From the NCBI GenBank assembly GCA_021405325.1, contig QWII01000152.1:1-27080 (forward strand): a stretch of DNA of 27,080 nucleotides, read 5' to 3'. The position numbers were made by a program, and so were the translations under genes. Of this stretch, positions 17,770-25,929 are shown piece after piece (position 1 is the stretch's first letter; every line of letters starts with the position of its first letter). This DNA is from Caldilinea sp. CFX5. Lineage in GTDB: Bacteria; Chloroflexota; Anaerolineae; Caldilineales; Caldilineaceae. The notes under the pieces were generated by a model. That model worked only from the letters and a program-made list of their open reading frames with translations, was not told where the DNA came from and did no database searches.

Positions 17770-17831
17770 CCTGCCTGATGCATTCATTGCTGCTTTGACA
17801 GTGACAATCGAGCATTAGGCGGGCGTTTTTT
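17770..17831 (+). terminator. Possible Rho-independent terminator with large loop
   Basis: Imperfect 12-bp stem (17770-17781 with 17812-17823) followed by CG and six T (17826-17831). The loop of about 30 bases is larger than usual. It could end the transcript of the small ORF at 17459. Confidence 0.4.
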
Positions 17832-17839
17832 GTTGGGAC

Positions 17840-17983
17840 AGGACCTACGCACGGGGCCGGCCAGACCTCCGGGAAGGGGGTAAGCGCTGTTCCGTAGGAC
17901 AAGACGGCAGTTACCCCCGGGTGCCCGTTGGGCGCGGAGGTCCGGCCTCGCGTTCTCATCCTGGTTCGTCTTGCGTAAGTCCT
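17840..17983. repeat. 144-bp palindromic element, AGGACTTACGCA family
   Basis: The ends 17840-17851 and 17972-17983 pair at 11 of 12 bases, and the right end reads AGGACTTACGCAAGACG on the minus strand. Inside, 17876-17883 pairs with 17911-17918. The left half carries CCAGACCTCCGGGA, shared with the element at 25683. No coding capacity. Confidence 0.7.
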
Positions 17984-18010
17984 ATGGGCATTTGATGGTT
18001 GGTTAGTTGA

Positions 18011-18073
18011 TTGATGAGGTAGTTGGTTCGTTGGTTTCGACAGGCTCAACCAACGAACCAACTACCTCATCAA
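18011..18073. repeat. Perfect 26-bp hairpin with loop TCGACAGGCTC
   Basis: Arms 18011-18036 and 18048-18073 are perfectly complementary over 26 bp, around the same 11-base loop (18037-18047) found at 11146 and 19860. The stem sequence is different from those copies except for the four innermost pairs GGTT/AACC and a few more by chance. It ends 22 bases before the mtnA start. Confidence 0.9.
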
Positions 18074-18095
18074 CAAATTTATGGGAGCAAAGTCG

Positions 18096-19187
18096 ATGCG
18101 AACGGTCTACTGGGAAGACAACAAAGTAAAAATGATCGACCAGCGTTTGCTGCCTGGGCAATTTGTGATTGCCGAATTTGATACGGTAGCCGGCGTGGCG
18201 GCCAGCATCAAAGAGATGTATGTGCGCGGCGCGCCGGCGATTGGCGCCACCGGCGCCTATGGCATGGCGCTGGCCGCTAACCGCAGTGCAGCCACCGACC
18301 GTGATGGCTTGTTGCAGGAATTGCGATCAGCCAAAACTGTTTTAGATGCTGCCCGTCCGACGGCGGTCAATCTGAGTTGGGCGACAGCGCGGCTATTGAC
18401 GTTGGCGGAACAGAGCGTATTGCCGAATGTCGATGACCTGCGCAGTGCGCTGCTGGCCGAGGCGGAAGCGTTGGCCGATGAAGATGTGGAGATCAACCGG
18501 CGGATGGGCTATCATGGCGCCGCGATCGTGCCGGCCGGGGCGAACCTGTTGCATCATTGCAATACCGGCTCGCTGGCCACTGTCGATTTTGGCACGGCGT
18601 TGGGGGTGATCTACGCCTGTCATGAGCAGGGGAAGCCGATCCATGTGTGGGTCGATGAGACGCGTCCGCGCTTGCAGGGCGCACGCCTGACCGCTTGGGA
18701 ACTGATGCGGGCCGAAATTCCTATGCATCTGATCGCCGATAACGCCGCCGGCCATCTCATGCGCACCGGCAAGGTCGATGTCGTCATCTTTGGCGCCGAC
18801 CGGGTGGCCGCCAATGGCGATGTCGCCAACAAGATTGGCACCTATAAGCTTTCGGTTTGCGCCAAGGAAAATGGCATTCCCACCTATGCCGTCGTGCCGA
18901 CCAGCACGATTGACCTGAAGCTACCCACCGGTGACCAGATTCCGATTGAGGAGCGCGGCCCGGAAGAGGTGACCCATGTCGGTGACACCATCATTGCGCC
19001 GTTGGATGTGCCGGTCTACAATCCGGCGTTTGACGTCACCCCCCATCGCTATCTCACCGGCATCATTACGGAAGAGGGCATCTGTTACCCGCCCTTTATC
19101 GAAAGCCTACGTCGCGCCAAAGAAGCGGCGGAAGCTCGCATCGAAACGCGCCGGCTGGAACGGGGTGCGCGCAAGGGGGGCCAGTGA
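18096..19187 (+). CDS. mtnA: S-methyl-5-thioribose-1-phosphate isomerase
   Basis: A 363-residue enzyme of methionine salvage that isomerises methylthioribose-1-phosphate to methylthioribulose-1-phosphate in the cytoplasm. It has 'RGAPAIG' (44-50), 'RPTAVNL' (88-94), the catalytic cysteine C155 in '[10 protein letters not shown]', 'DETRPRLQG', and the catalytic aspartate D235 in '[18 protein letters not shown]'. The Cys-Asp pair and spacing match the B. subtilis enzyme (C160, D240). I start at 18096 because GGGAG lies 8 bases before it. An ATG at 18081 in frame would add five residues but has no ribosome site and follows the hairpin by 7 bases. The 3' end overlaps the LOG-family gene by 4 bases. 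Confidence 0.95.
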   Translation: MRTVYWEDNKVKMIDQRLLPGQFVIAEFDTVAGVAASIKEMYVRGAPAIGATGAYGMALAANRSAATDRDGLLQELRSAKTVLDAARPTAVNLSWATARLLTLAEQSVLPNVDDLRSALLAEAEALADEDVEINRRMGYHGAAIVPAGANLLHHCNTGSLATVDFGTALGVIYACHEQGKPIHVWVDETRPRLQGARLTAWELMRAEIPMHLIADNAAGHLMRTGKVDVVIFGADRVAANGDVANKIGTYKLSVCAKENGIPTYAVVPTSTIDLKLPTGDQIPIEERGPEEVTHVGDTIIAPLDVPVYNPAFDVTPHRYLTGIITEEGICYPPFIESLRRAKEAAEARIETRRLERGARKGGQ

Positions 19188-19801
19188 GTCAGCTTGCACG
19201 CACCGTCAACACCATTTGTGTCTTCTGTGGCTCCAGCATGGGCCGCCAGCCGATCTACCAGGCGGCTGCCGAGCAGTTGGGGCAAATCATGGCGCAGCAA
19301 GGGTTGGGCTTAGTCTACGGCGGCGGCGGGGTTGGCTTGATGGGCGTGGTGGCGCGCACCGTTCTGGCCGGCGGCGGCAATGTTGTCGGTGTTTTGCCCA
19401 CGGCCTTGATGAGCAAAGAGTTGCCCGTTGCCGAATCGCTGGCTCAGGCGCATGGCGAATTGATTCTGGTCGAGACCATGCATGAACGCAAGTCGACGAT
19501 GGCGCGCTTGTCGGACGCCTATATTGTCCTGCCGGGCGGCTATGGCACGCTGGACGAACTCTTTGAAGCGCTCACCTGGAACCAACTGGGCATCCAACAA
19601 AAAGCCATTGGCCTGCTGAATGTCGCCGGCTATTTTGACCCGCTGGTCGCCTGGGTTGATCGCGCTATCAGCGAAGAGTTTATCCGCCCTGTTCACCGCG
19701 ATCTCTTTATTGTCGAAGCGGAACCGGAAGCGCTACTGGCGCGCCTGGTCAACCATACGCCGCCGCCCGGTATATTAAAATTGGAAAGCTGGCGGGCTTA
19801 G
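19184..19801 (+). CDS. LOG family protein (nucleoside 5'-monophosphate phosphoribohydrolase)
   Basis: A 205-residue cytoplasmic protein of the LOG/lysine-decarboxylase-like family. These enzymes split the base from cytokinin or adenosine monophosphates, giving ribose 5-phosphate. The diagnostic motifs 'MHERK' (99-103) and 'PGGYGTLDE' (117-125) are intact, and 'CVFCGSS' and '[10 protein letters not shown]' form the nucleotide-binding start. The GTG start overlaps the mtnA stop (GTGA, 4-base overlap), with a G-rich ribosome site at 19173-19180, so it is translationally coupled to mtnA. This ties it to adenine-nucleotide recycling next to methionine salvage. Whether it acts on AMP or on cytokinin-type nucleotides cannot be seen. 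Confidence 0.9.
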   Translation: MSQLARTVNTICVFCGSSMGRQPIYQAAAEQLGQIMAQQGLGLVYGGGGVGLMGVVARTVLAGGGNVVGVLPTALMSKELPVAESLAQAHGELILVETMHERKSTMARLSDAYIVLPGGYGTLDELFEALTWNQLGIQQKAIGLLNVAGYFDPLVAWVDRAISEEFIRPVHRDLFIVEAEPEALLARLVNHTPPPGILKLESWRA

Positions 19802-19889
19802 GTGGTTGGTTGGTGCGGTGGTTGGTGCGGTGGTTGGTGCGGTGGTTGGTGCGGTGGTTTCGACAGGCTCAACCACCGCACCAACCACC
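19801..19889. repeat. Invariant-loop hairpin with one arm amplified fourfold
   Basis: The loop TCGACAGGCTC (19860-19870) is flanked by perfect 19-bp arms (19841-19859 and 19871-19889). The left side then continues as tandem copies of the 12-base unit GGTTGGTGCGGT at 19808, 19820, 19832 and 19844. The right arm has only one complementary unit. It occupies the gap between the LOG gene and the adenosine kinase ribosome site. Confidence 0.9.
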
Positions 19890-19923
19890 ATCAAACAAAC
19901 TTCTTTTTAGAAAGGATCTTGCT

Positions 19924-20892
19924 ATGTCCTTTGTGATCACCGGTTCGGTGGCTTATGACTATCTGATGAGCTACCCCGGTCGCTTTCGGGATCACATCTT
20001 GCCCGACCAACTTGAGAGCATCACCTTGAGCTTTCTGGTCGATACGATGACGCGTCAGCGGGGCGGCGTCGCGACCAATATCGCTTACACCTATAAGTTG
20101 CTCAACGGCAACCCGACCCTCTTTTCGACTGTGGGGCAAGACTTTGGCGACTACCGCCGCTGGCTGGAAGAGATCGGCATCGATACCGCCCATCTGGTGG
20201 AGATTAGTAGTAAATTTACGGCCTCCTTCTTCTGCAACACGGATAGCGAGGGGCGCCAGATCTCCAGCTTCTATTCCGGGGCCATGTTGCACGCCAGTGA
20301 ATATACGCTGGCCGGCCGCGGATTGCACAACGCCAAACTGGTACTCATCGGCGCCGGCGATCCAGTGGCGATGCTGAATCAGGCGGCTGAATGCAAAGCA
20401 CTGGGCATTCCCTTTGCCCTTGACCCAAGCTGGCAGGTGGCGCGCTTTAGCGGCGAAGAGATGATCACTCATTTCCAAGGGGCGGCCTATCTCTTCTGCA
20501 ATGATTACGAAGCGGCCATTATTCAGAGCAAGACCGGCTGGTCGCTCGAAGAATTACAACAGAAGGTCGCCATCCTGGTGGTGACGCACAGTGAGCGGGG
20601 GAGTATGATCTACACCGACTACGGTTGCGGTCCGGTGTATGAGGTTCCCTCGGCTAAACTCGATCAGGTTGTTAATCCGACCGGCGCCGGCGACGCCTAT
20701 CGTGGCGGCTTCTTTGCGGCCCAGCGTGTGGGCTTGCCACTAGATGTGTGTGGTCGCGTCGGTGCGTTGTCGGCCGTTTACTCGCTGGAACATGCCGGCC
20801 CGATCGATCACCACTTTACCATCGATGGATTCCGGGCGCGCTATGAAGCGAACTTTGGCCCTGAACCACGGCTGGCCTGGCTGCATCATTGA
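19924..20892 (+). CDS. Adenosine kinase, PfkB family (actinobacterial type)
   Basis: A 322-residue ribokinase-family enzyme. The sequence runs close to what I remember of mycobacterial adenosine kinase: 'VITGSVAYDYLMSYPGRF', 'LESITLSFLVD', 'RGGVATNIAY', 'ISSFYSGAM', 'IGAGDPVAML', 'FALDPSWQVARFSGEE' and 'AAYLFCNDYEAAIIQSKTGWS'. The PfkB active-site motif 'NPTGAGDAYRGGF' includes the catalytic base D257. It would phosphorylate adenosine to AMP with ATP, clearing the product of adenosylhomocysteinase encoded nearby. The ATG at 19924 has AAAGGA 7 bases upstream. The reading frame stays open upstream to 19810 through the tandem repeat, but that part is repeat, not protein. A different nucleoside substrate is possible. 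Confidence 0.88.
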   Translation: MSFVITGSVAYDYLMSYPGRFRDHILPDQLESITLSFLVDTMTRQRGGVATNIAYTYKLLNGNPTLFSTVGQDFGDYRRWLEEIGIDTAHLVEISSKFTASFFCNTDSEGRQISSFYSGAMLHASEYTLAGRGLHNAKLVLIGAGDPVAMLNQAAECKALGIPFALDPSWQVARFSGEEMITHFQGAAYLFCNDYEAAIIQSKTGWSLEELQQKVAILVVTHSERGSMIYTDYGCGPVYEVPSAKLDQVVNPTGAGDAYRGGFFAAQRVGLPLDVCGRVGALSAVYSLEHAGPIDHHFTIDGFRARYEANFGPEPRLAWLHH

Positions 20893-20917
20893 TCGAACGA
20901 GGGACACTTTTGCGTAA

Positions 20918-21166
20918 CCCGCAGCACATTCAATCGCTGCTTTAAAGATGTATACACACCCGGCACGGCGGGGCAAAGGCTATGCCCGCGCTCTGTTGAG
21001 TGCAATCGTGACTGAGTTACAAACGCGCATCGTGACTACCATAGTGCTCAACGTCGATGAACGCAACGCAACCGCGCGGCGCCTCTATGAATAGCTTGGC
21101 TTTACAATCTACTGCTCGTTGATTGAGGCGGAAGGCAGTAAAAAAGGTAACGTTCAAGCTCGCTAG
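20918..21166 (+). pseudogene. GNAT acetyltransferase remnant, 5'-truncated with internal stop
   Basis: One frame reads from an in-frame TAA at 20915-20917 as 'LKMYTHPARRGKGYARALLSAIVTE', then 'VLNVDERNATARRLYE', a TAG at 21092-21094, then 'LGFTIYCSLIEAE' and a final stop at 21164. The RGKGYA acetyl-CoA loop and 'NATARRLYE-LGF' are the hallmark C-terminal half of GNAT acetyltransferases. The N-terminal half is missing, and the TAG sits where the family has Lys or similar before LGF. It is therefore a decayed gene. Another reading is that only the TAG is recent, but the lost 5' part argues for long decay. Confidence 0.8.
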
Positions 21167-21195
21167 AGCGAGTCCATGACTGGTTCCGAGCGAGC
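21158..21195. repeat. Degenerate palindrome with AGTC-CAT-GACT core
   Basis: A short stem GCTCGCT/AGCGAGC (21158-21164 with 21189-21195) encloses AGTCCATGACT. The core and the flanking CGAG/CTGG bases resemble the nested palindromes at 872 and 12794, so it may be an eroded copy. It overlaps the end of the GNAT remnant. Confidence 0.45.
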
Positions 21196-21280
21196 AAAGC
21201 CTGGAGTTATTGCAAAGTCGATAGTTGGTGAGTGGTTTTCCCTGTATGAAAACCACCGGTAGGAGAAAAGGAAAGTTCTT

Positions 21281-22669
21281 ATGGCAAATATTCTTTGTAT
21301 CGGCGCTGGTTATGTGGGTGGCCCCACGATGGCGGTTGTCGCCAAACATTGTCCACACCATCGCGTGGTGGTAGTTGATTCCAATGCGGCGCGCATTGCG
21401 GCCTGGCAGTCGGAGCGCCTGCCGATCTATGAACCAGGCCTGGATGAGGTGGTCTTTGGCGCCCGTAATCGCAATCTCTTTTTCTCAACCGAGGTGAATC
21501 GCCACATTGCCGAGGCCGACATCATCTTTGTCAGTGTCAATACGCCGACCAAAAGTTTTGGGCAGGGCGCCGGCAAAGCGGCCGATCTACAATATTGGGA
21601 AAAAACGGCCCGGCAGATTCTAGAGAACTCGGATACCCCGAAGATTGTCGTCGAGAAGAGCACCTTACCCGTGCGCACCGCTGAGGCGATGGAGTATATT
21701 CTCAATTCCAACACCAAAGGGTTGCACTTTGATGTGGTTTCCAACCCGGAATTTCTGGCCGAAGGCACCGCCATTCGCGACATGGAACAGCCGGATCGCG
21801 TCTTGATCGGCGGGCGCGAAACGACGTCCGGGGAAAAGGCCGCTGCCGCCATTGCGGAAATCTACTCCAACTGGGTGCCCAAGGAGCGCATTATCACGAC
21901 CAACGTCTGGTCAAGTGAATTATCCAAGCTGGCGGCCAATGCCTTTCTGGCCCAACGCGTCTCGTCGATCAACGCCATCGCCGCGCTCTGTGAGAAGACG
22001 GAAGCCAATGTGTTGGAGGTTGCCCATGCCATCGGTCTGGATCGCCGCATCGGCCCCAACTTTTTGAAGGCCAGCATCGGCTTTGGCGGCTCCTGTTTCC
22101 GCAAGGACATTCTCAACTTAGTCTACCTCTGCGAGTATTATGGGCTGTATGAGGTCGCTGACTATTGGGAACAGGTCGTCAAGATGAATGAACACCAGCA
22201 GTCGCGCTTTGTCTCCAACATGGTTTCGGCGATGTTTAACACCGTGGCCGGCAAGCGGGTCGCCCTCTTTGGCGTCGCCTTCAAGGCCAACACGAGCGAT
22301 ACGCGCGAATCGCCGGCGCTCAATGTCTGTCGCGCCCTGCTGGAAGAGCGGGCCGAGGTGGTGCTGACCGATCCCCATGCCTTGGAAAATGGCCGAGCCG
22401 ATTTGGGTGAGTTGGCGCAACGGGTCACCTTTGAACCCGACCCCTACAAAGCGGCGCAGGGCGCCCACGCCATTGCCCTGATGACCGACTGGGCTGCGTA
22501 TGCCGAACTTGATTATGCCCGTATTTATCAAAGCATGATCAAGCCCGCCTTTATCTTTGATGGCCGCAACCTGCTCAACCATCGTCAATTGCATGAGGAG
22601 GGCTTCAATGTTCATGCGATTGGGAAACCGCCGTTGACCCACCCGCGGCAGACGCGTATGACTGTATAA
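21281..22669 (+). CDS. UDP-glucose 6-dehydrogenase
   Basis: A 462-residue cytoplasmic enzyme that oxidises UDP-glucose to UDP-glucuronate with two NAD. The sequence is of the long, eukaryote-like type: it begins 'ILCIGAGYVGGPTMAVVA' and has 'LPIYEPGLDEVV', 'VSVNTPTKSFGQGAGKAADL', 'VVEKSTLPVRTAE', 'NPEFLAEGTAIRD' and the catalytic 'FGGSCFRKDILNLVYLCE' with C272 (C276 in the human enzyme). The C-terminal domain contains 'VAFKANTSDTRESPA' and ends with a 'DGRNLL' motif. The ATG has AAGGAA 9 bases upstream plus an AGGAG a little further back. UDP-glucuronate would feed polysaccharide or pentose-sugar synthesis, possibly with the epimerase at 4772. It separates the adenosine kinase and adenosylhomocysteinase genes without an obvious metabolic link to them. 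Confidence 0.93.
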   Translation: MANILCIGAGYVGGPTMAVVAKHCPHHRVVVVDSNAARIAAWQSERLPIYEPGLDEVVFGARNRNLFFSTEVNRHIAEADIIFVSVNTPTKSFGQGAGKAADLQYWEKTARQILENSDTPKIVVEKSTLPVRTAEAMEYILNSNTKGLHFDVVSNPEFLAEGTAIRDMEQPDRVLIGGRETTSGEKAAAAIAEIYSNWVPKERIITTNVWSSELSKLAANAFLAQRVSSINAIAALCEKTEANVLEVAHAIGLDRRIGPNFLKASIGFGGSCFRKDILNLVYLCEYYGLYEVADYWEQVVKMNEHQQSRFVSNMVSAMFNTVAGKRVALFGVAFKANTSDTRESPALNVCRALLEERAEVVLTDPHALENGRADLGELAQRVTFEPDPYKAAQGAHAIALMTDWAAYAELDYARIYQSMIKPAFIFDGRNLLNHRQLHEEGFNVHAIGKPPLTHPRQTRMTV

Positions 22670-22763
22670 TGAACTGATAAGCGTCATCCGCCGTCGTGTA
22701 GTCGCGTAGTCCAAAGACAAGCGACGTAACCTTGCTTGCGTTGCGGTCTACTGCTTATAAGAA

Positions 22764-22827
22764 GACAAGAAGAGTGGAAGACAAGCCGGGTAGGCAATCA
22801 TGGAAGCTGTCACCCGCTCTTCTTGTC
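22764..22827. repeat. 14-bp inverted repeat with long loop
   Basis: GACAAGAAGAGTGG at 22764-22777 pairs with 22814-22827 at 13 of 14 positions, with a 36-base loop. It may terminate the UDP-glucose dehydrogenase transcript, but no T-run follows. Confidence 0.55.
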
Positions 22828-22832
22828 ACAAA

Positions 22833-22917
22833 TAGGAGTTACGCAGTTGACGGGCGCTACCAGAGACCTGTCAGGTTTCGCAAACCTGACAGGTCTTGTC
22901 CAACTGCGTAACTCCTA
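22833..22917. repeat. 85-bp palindromic element, copy 1
   Basis: Perfect 17-bp terminal inverted repeats (22833-22849 and 22901-22917, TAGGAGTTACGCAGTTG) enclose a perfect 15-bp inner hairpin (22864-22878 with 22882-22896) with loop CGC. The reverse complement equals 25586-25670 in 82 of 85 positions. The only difference is the three-base loop. Confidence 0.95.
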
Positions 22918-22958
22918 ACAAAAATAAATTAAATCAAGCGTCGCACGGTAGTGAATAG

Positions 22959-24266
<1,308 letters not shown>

Positions 24267-24273
24267 TATTGCC

Positions 24274-24326
24274 GATTTTGGATTACTGCTTTCAGCCTGC
24301 TACTATGCGATCTAAAATCCAAAATC
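24274..24326. repeat. 11-bp hairpin and short AAAATCC tandem between ahcY and metK
   Basis: GATTTTGGATT (24274-24284) pairs perfectly with 24316-24326. The right arm is part of a short run of AAAATCC/AAAATCT units reaching 24339. It begins 7 bases after the ahcY stop and ends 30 bases before the metK start. It may modulate read-through between the two genes. Confidence 0.6.
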
Positions 24327-24356
24327 CAAAATCTAAAATGTTTTGAGGAGAACACT

Positions 24357-25559
24357 ATGACAACATTTATGACCTCGCCCAGCCTGATGTTCACGAGCGA
24401 GTCAGTAACCGAAGGTCATCCTGATAAGATGTGTGACCAGATCAGCGATGCCGTGCTGGATGCGCTCTTTGCCCAAGACCCCATGTCACGGGTGGCTTGT
24501 GAAACGGCGGTGAAGACCGGCTTTGTGATGCTGCTTGGCGAGATTACTACCAAGGCGTTTGTGAACTTTGACGATCTGGTGCGTCAGGTGGTCAAGGAGA
24601 TTGGTTTTGACGCCAGTGAAAAAGGCTTTGACGGCAATACCTGTGGCGTCCAGGTTGCCATTGCGTCGCAAAGCCCGGATATTGCCCAGGGTGTCGATGC
24701 GGCTTTGGAGGTGCGTGGTTCCGCCGCCGATGAGATCGAGAAAGTCGGCGCCGGCGATCAAGGGATGATGTTTGGCTTTGCCTGTGATGAGACGCCCACG
24801 CTGATGCCCGCCCCGATCTACTATGCCCACAAACTGGCGCGCCGGCTCTCCGAAACCCGCAAACAGGGTATTCTGCCCTGGCTGCGCCCCGACGGTAAGA
24901 CCCAGGTGACGGTCGAATATCAATATGGCAAGCCCAAGCGCATCCAGACCGTCTTGATCAGCACCCAACATGCGCCGGAGATCGACCAGAACGAAATTCG
25001 GGAAGAGTTGATCGAAAATGTGATTATGCCCGCCCTGCCGGGGGAAATGGTGGATAGCAAGGTAAACATCTACACCAACCCCACCGGTCGCTTTGTCGTC
25101 GGCGGCCCCATGGGTGATGCTGGGCTGACCGGGCGCAAGATTATTGTCGATACCTACGGCGGCATGGGCCGTCACGGCGGCGGCGCCTTTAGCGGCAAGG
25201 ACTGCACCAAGGTGGATCGCAGCGCGGCCTATGCGGCGCGCTGGGTGGCGAAGAATGTGGTCGCCGCCGGTATTGCCAGCCGCTGTGAAGTGCAGGTGGC
25301 CTATGCCATCGGCGTCGCCCGGCCGTTGAGCATCAATGTCGAAACCTTTGGCACCGGTCGTATTGCCGATGAGAAGATCGCCCACCTCATCGACACTCAC
25401 TTCGACCTGCGCCCCGGCGCTATCATCCGTGATCTCGACCTGCGCCGACCCATCTATCGCCAGACGGCCGCCTACGGTCACTTTGGCCGCGATGACATCG
25501 CTTTGCCGTGGGAGAACACGGATCGCGCCGAGGCGTTGCGGGCGGCGGCGGGGTTGTAA
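24357..25559 (+). CDS. metK: S-adenosylmethionine synthetase
   Basis: A 400-residue cytoplasmic enzyme that makes SAM from methionine and ATP. It shows the N-terminal '[25 protein letters not shown]' with H21 and D23, the ATP-binding signature '[10 protein letters not shown]' (131-140), and the phosphate-loop signature 'GGGAFSGKD' (274-282) followed by '[16 protein letters not shown]'. The final domain ends '[23 protein letters not shown]'. Length and motifs are standard for bacterial MetK. The ATG is supported by GAGGAG 6 bases upstream. Probably co-transcribed with ahcY, 90 bases upstream. A minus-strand open frame across this gene is only its shadow. Confidence 0.97.
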   Translation: MTTFMTSPSLMFTSESVTEGHPDKMCDQISDAVLDALFAQDPMSRVACETAVKTGFVMLLGEITTKAFVNFDDLVRQVVKEIGFDASEKGFDGNTCGVQVAIASQSPDIAQGVDAALEVRGSAADEIEKVGAGDQGMMFGFACDETPTLMPAPIYYAHKLARRLSETRKQGILPWLRPDGKTQVTVEYQYGKPKRIQTVLISTQHAPEIDQNEIREELIENVIMPALPGEMVDSKVNIYTNPTGRFVVGGPMGDAGLTGRKIIVDTYGGMGRHGGGAFSGKDCTKVDRSAAYAARWVAKNVVAAGIASRCEVQVAYAIGVARPLSINVETFGTGRIADEKIAHLIDTHFDLRPGAIIRDLDLRRPIYRQTAAYGHFGRDDIALPWENTDRAEALRAAAGL

Positions 25560-25585
25560 GGGTAAATCTGGCAGTTCTGTTTTGT

Positions 25586-25670
25586 TAGGAGTTACGCAGT
25601 TGGACAAGACCTGTCAGGTTTCGCAAACCTGACAGGTCTCTGGTAGCGCCCGTCAACTGCGTAACTCCTA
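25586..25670. repeat. 85-bp palindromic element, copy 2 (inverted)
   Basis: The same 85-bp structure as 22833-22917 in opposite orientation: terminal arms 25586-25602 and 25654-25670, inner hairpin with loop CGC. The asymmetric 4-base and 14-base spacers are inverted relative to copy 1, but the loop reads CGC on the plus strand in both. It begins 27 bases after the metK stop. Confidence 0.95.
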
Positions 25671-25682
25671 TTTGTATAACTT

Positions 25683-25819
25683 ATAGGACTTACGCAAGAG
25701 GTGTTCTGATGGAACGCCAGACCAGACCTCCGGGAGGTGGGCAAACGAACTTTCCCTAATCCAAACTTTGTGCCCACCTCCCGGAGGTCTGGTCATGCTG
25801 CGTCTTGCATAAGTCCTAT
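25683..25819. repeat. 137-bp palindromic element, AGGACTTACGCA family
   Basis: Terminal arms 25683-25698 and 25804-25819 pair at 15 of 16 positions. A perfect 24-bp inner stem (25720-25743 with 25771-25794) surrounds a 27-base loop, and each stem strand contains the palindrome ACCTCCGGGAGGT. It shares its ends with 17138-17204 and its CCAGACCTCCGGGA segment with 17840-17983. Confidence 0.9.
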
Positions 25820-25857
25820 TGATTCATTGTTTCCTCACATGGTAATCGACAATTTAA

Positions 25858-25911
25858 CCGCGCACAACTGAGGAGTTCGCACGCCCTCGTGCGAACTCCT
25901 CAGTTGCGCGG
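25858..25911 (-). terminator. Hairpin downstream of the TPR gene
   Basis: An 18-bp perfect stem (25865-25882 with 25889-25906) with a 6-base loop, extended by five outer G-C pairs (25858-25862 with 25907-25911) after a short bulge in the left arm. It lies 18 bases past the minus-strand TPR stop and probably ends that transcript. The sequence ATCGAC occurs on both sides (25845-25850 and 25925-25930). Confidence 0.65.
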
Positions 25912-25929
25912 ACTCTATGTGATTATCGA

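Larger units (their letters stand above)
17597..18095. other. Intergenic region with terminator-like hairpin and two palindromic elements
   Basis: A 499-bp gap between the small ORF and mtnA. It contains a terminator-like structure (17770-17831), a 144-bp palindromic element (17840-17983) and the invariant-loop hairpin 18011-18073. The stretch 17597-17769 has no feature I recognise beyond a small GATAAG/CTTATC stem right after the small ORF. Confidence 0.5.
20893..21280. other. Gap holding a decayed acetyltransferase and a degenerate palindrome
   Basis: A 388-bp interval between adenosine kinase and UDP-glucose dehydrogenase. It holds the GNAT remnant (20918-21166) and a small degenerate palindrome (21158-21195). 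The last 80 bases are the leader of the dehydrogenase. Confidence 0.6.
25560..25929. other. Intergenic region made almost wholly of three palindromic elements
   Basis: A 370-bp gap between the convergent metK and TPR genes. It is filled by 25586-25670, 25683-25819 and 25858-25911, leaving only short spacers. No gene seen. Confidence 0.7.

Noticed and set aside
19810..19923. N-terminal extension of the adenosine kinase through the tandem repeat
   Set aside because: The translation is just VRWL repeats from the 12-bp unit, and a proper ribosome site precedes the ATG at 19924.
22634..22670. Promoter TTGACC...TATAAT at the end of the UDP-glucose dehydrogenase gene
   Set aside because: The spacer is 25 bases, too long, and the TATAAT overlaps the stop codon (GTATAA), so it is likely chance.
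24486..25607. Minus-strand open frame opposite metK (373 codons)
   Set aside because: Antisense shadow of metK. It reads through the 25586 palindrome at one end and has no recognisable domain.
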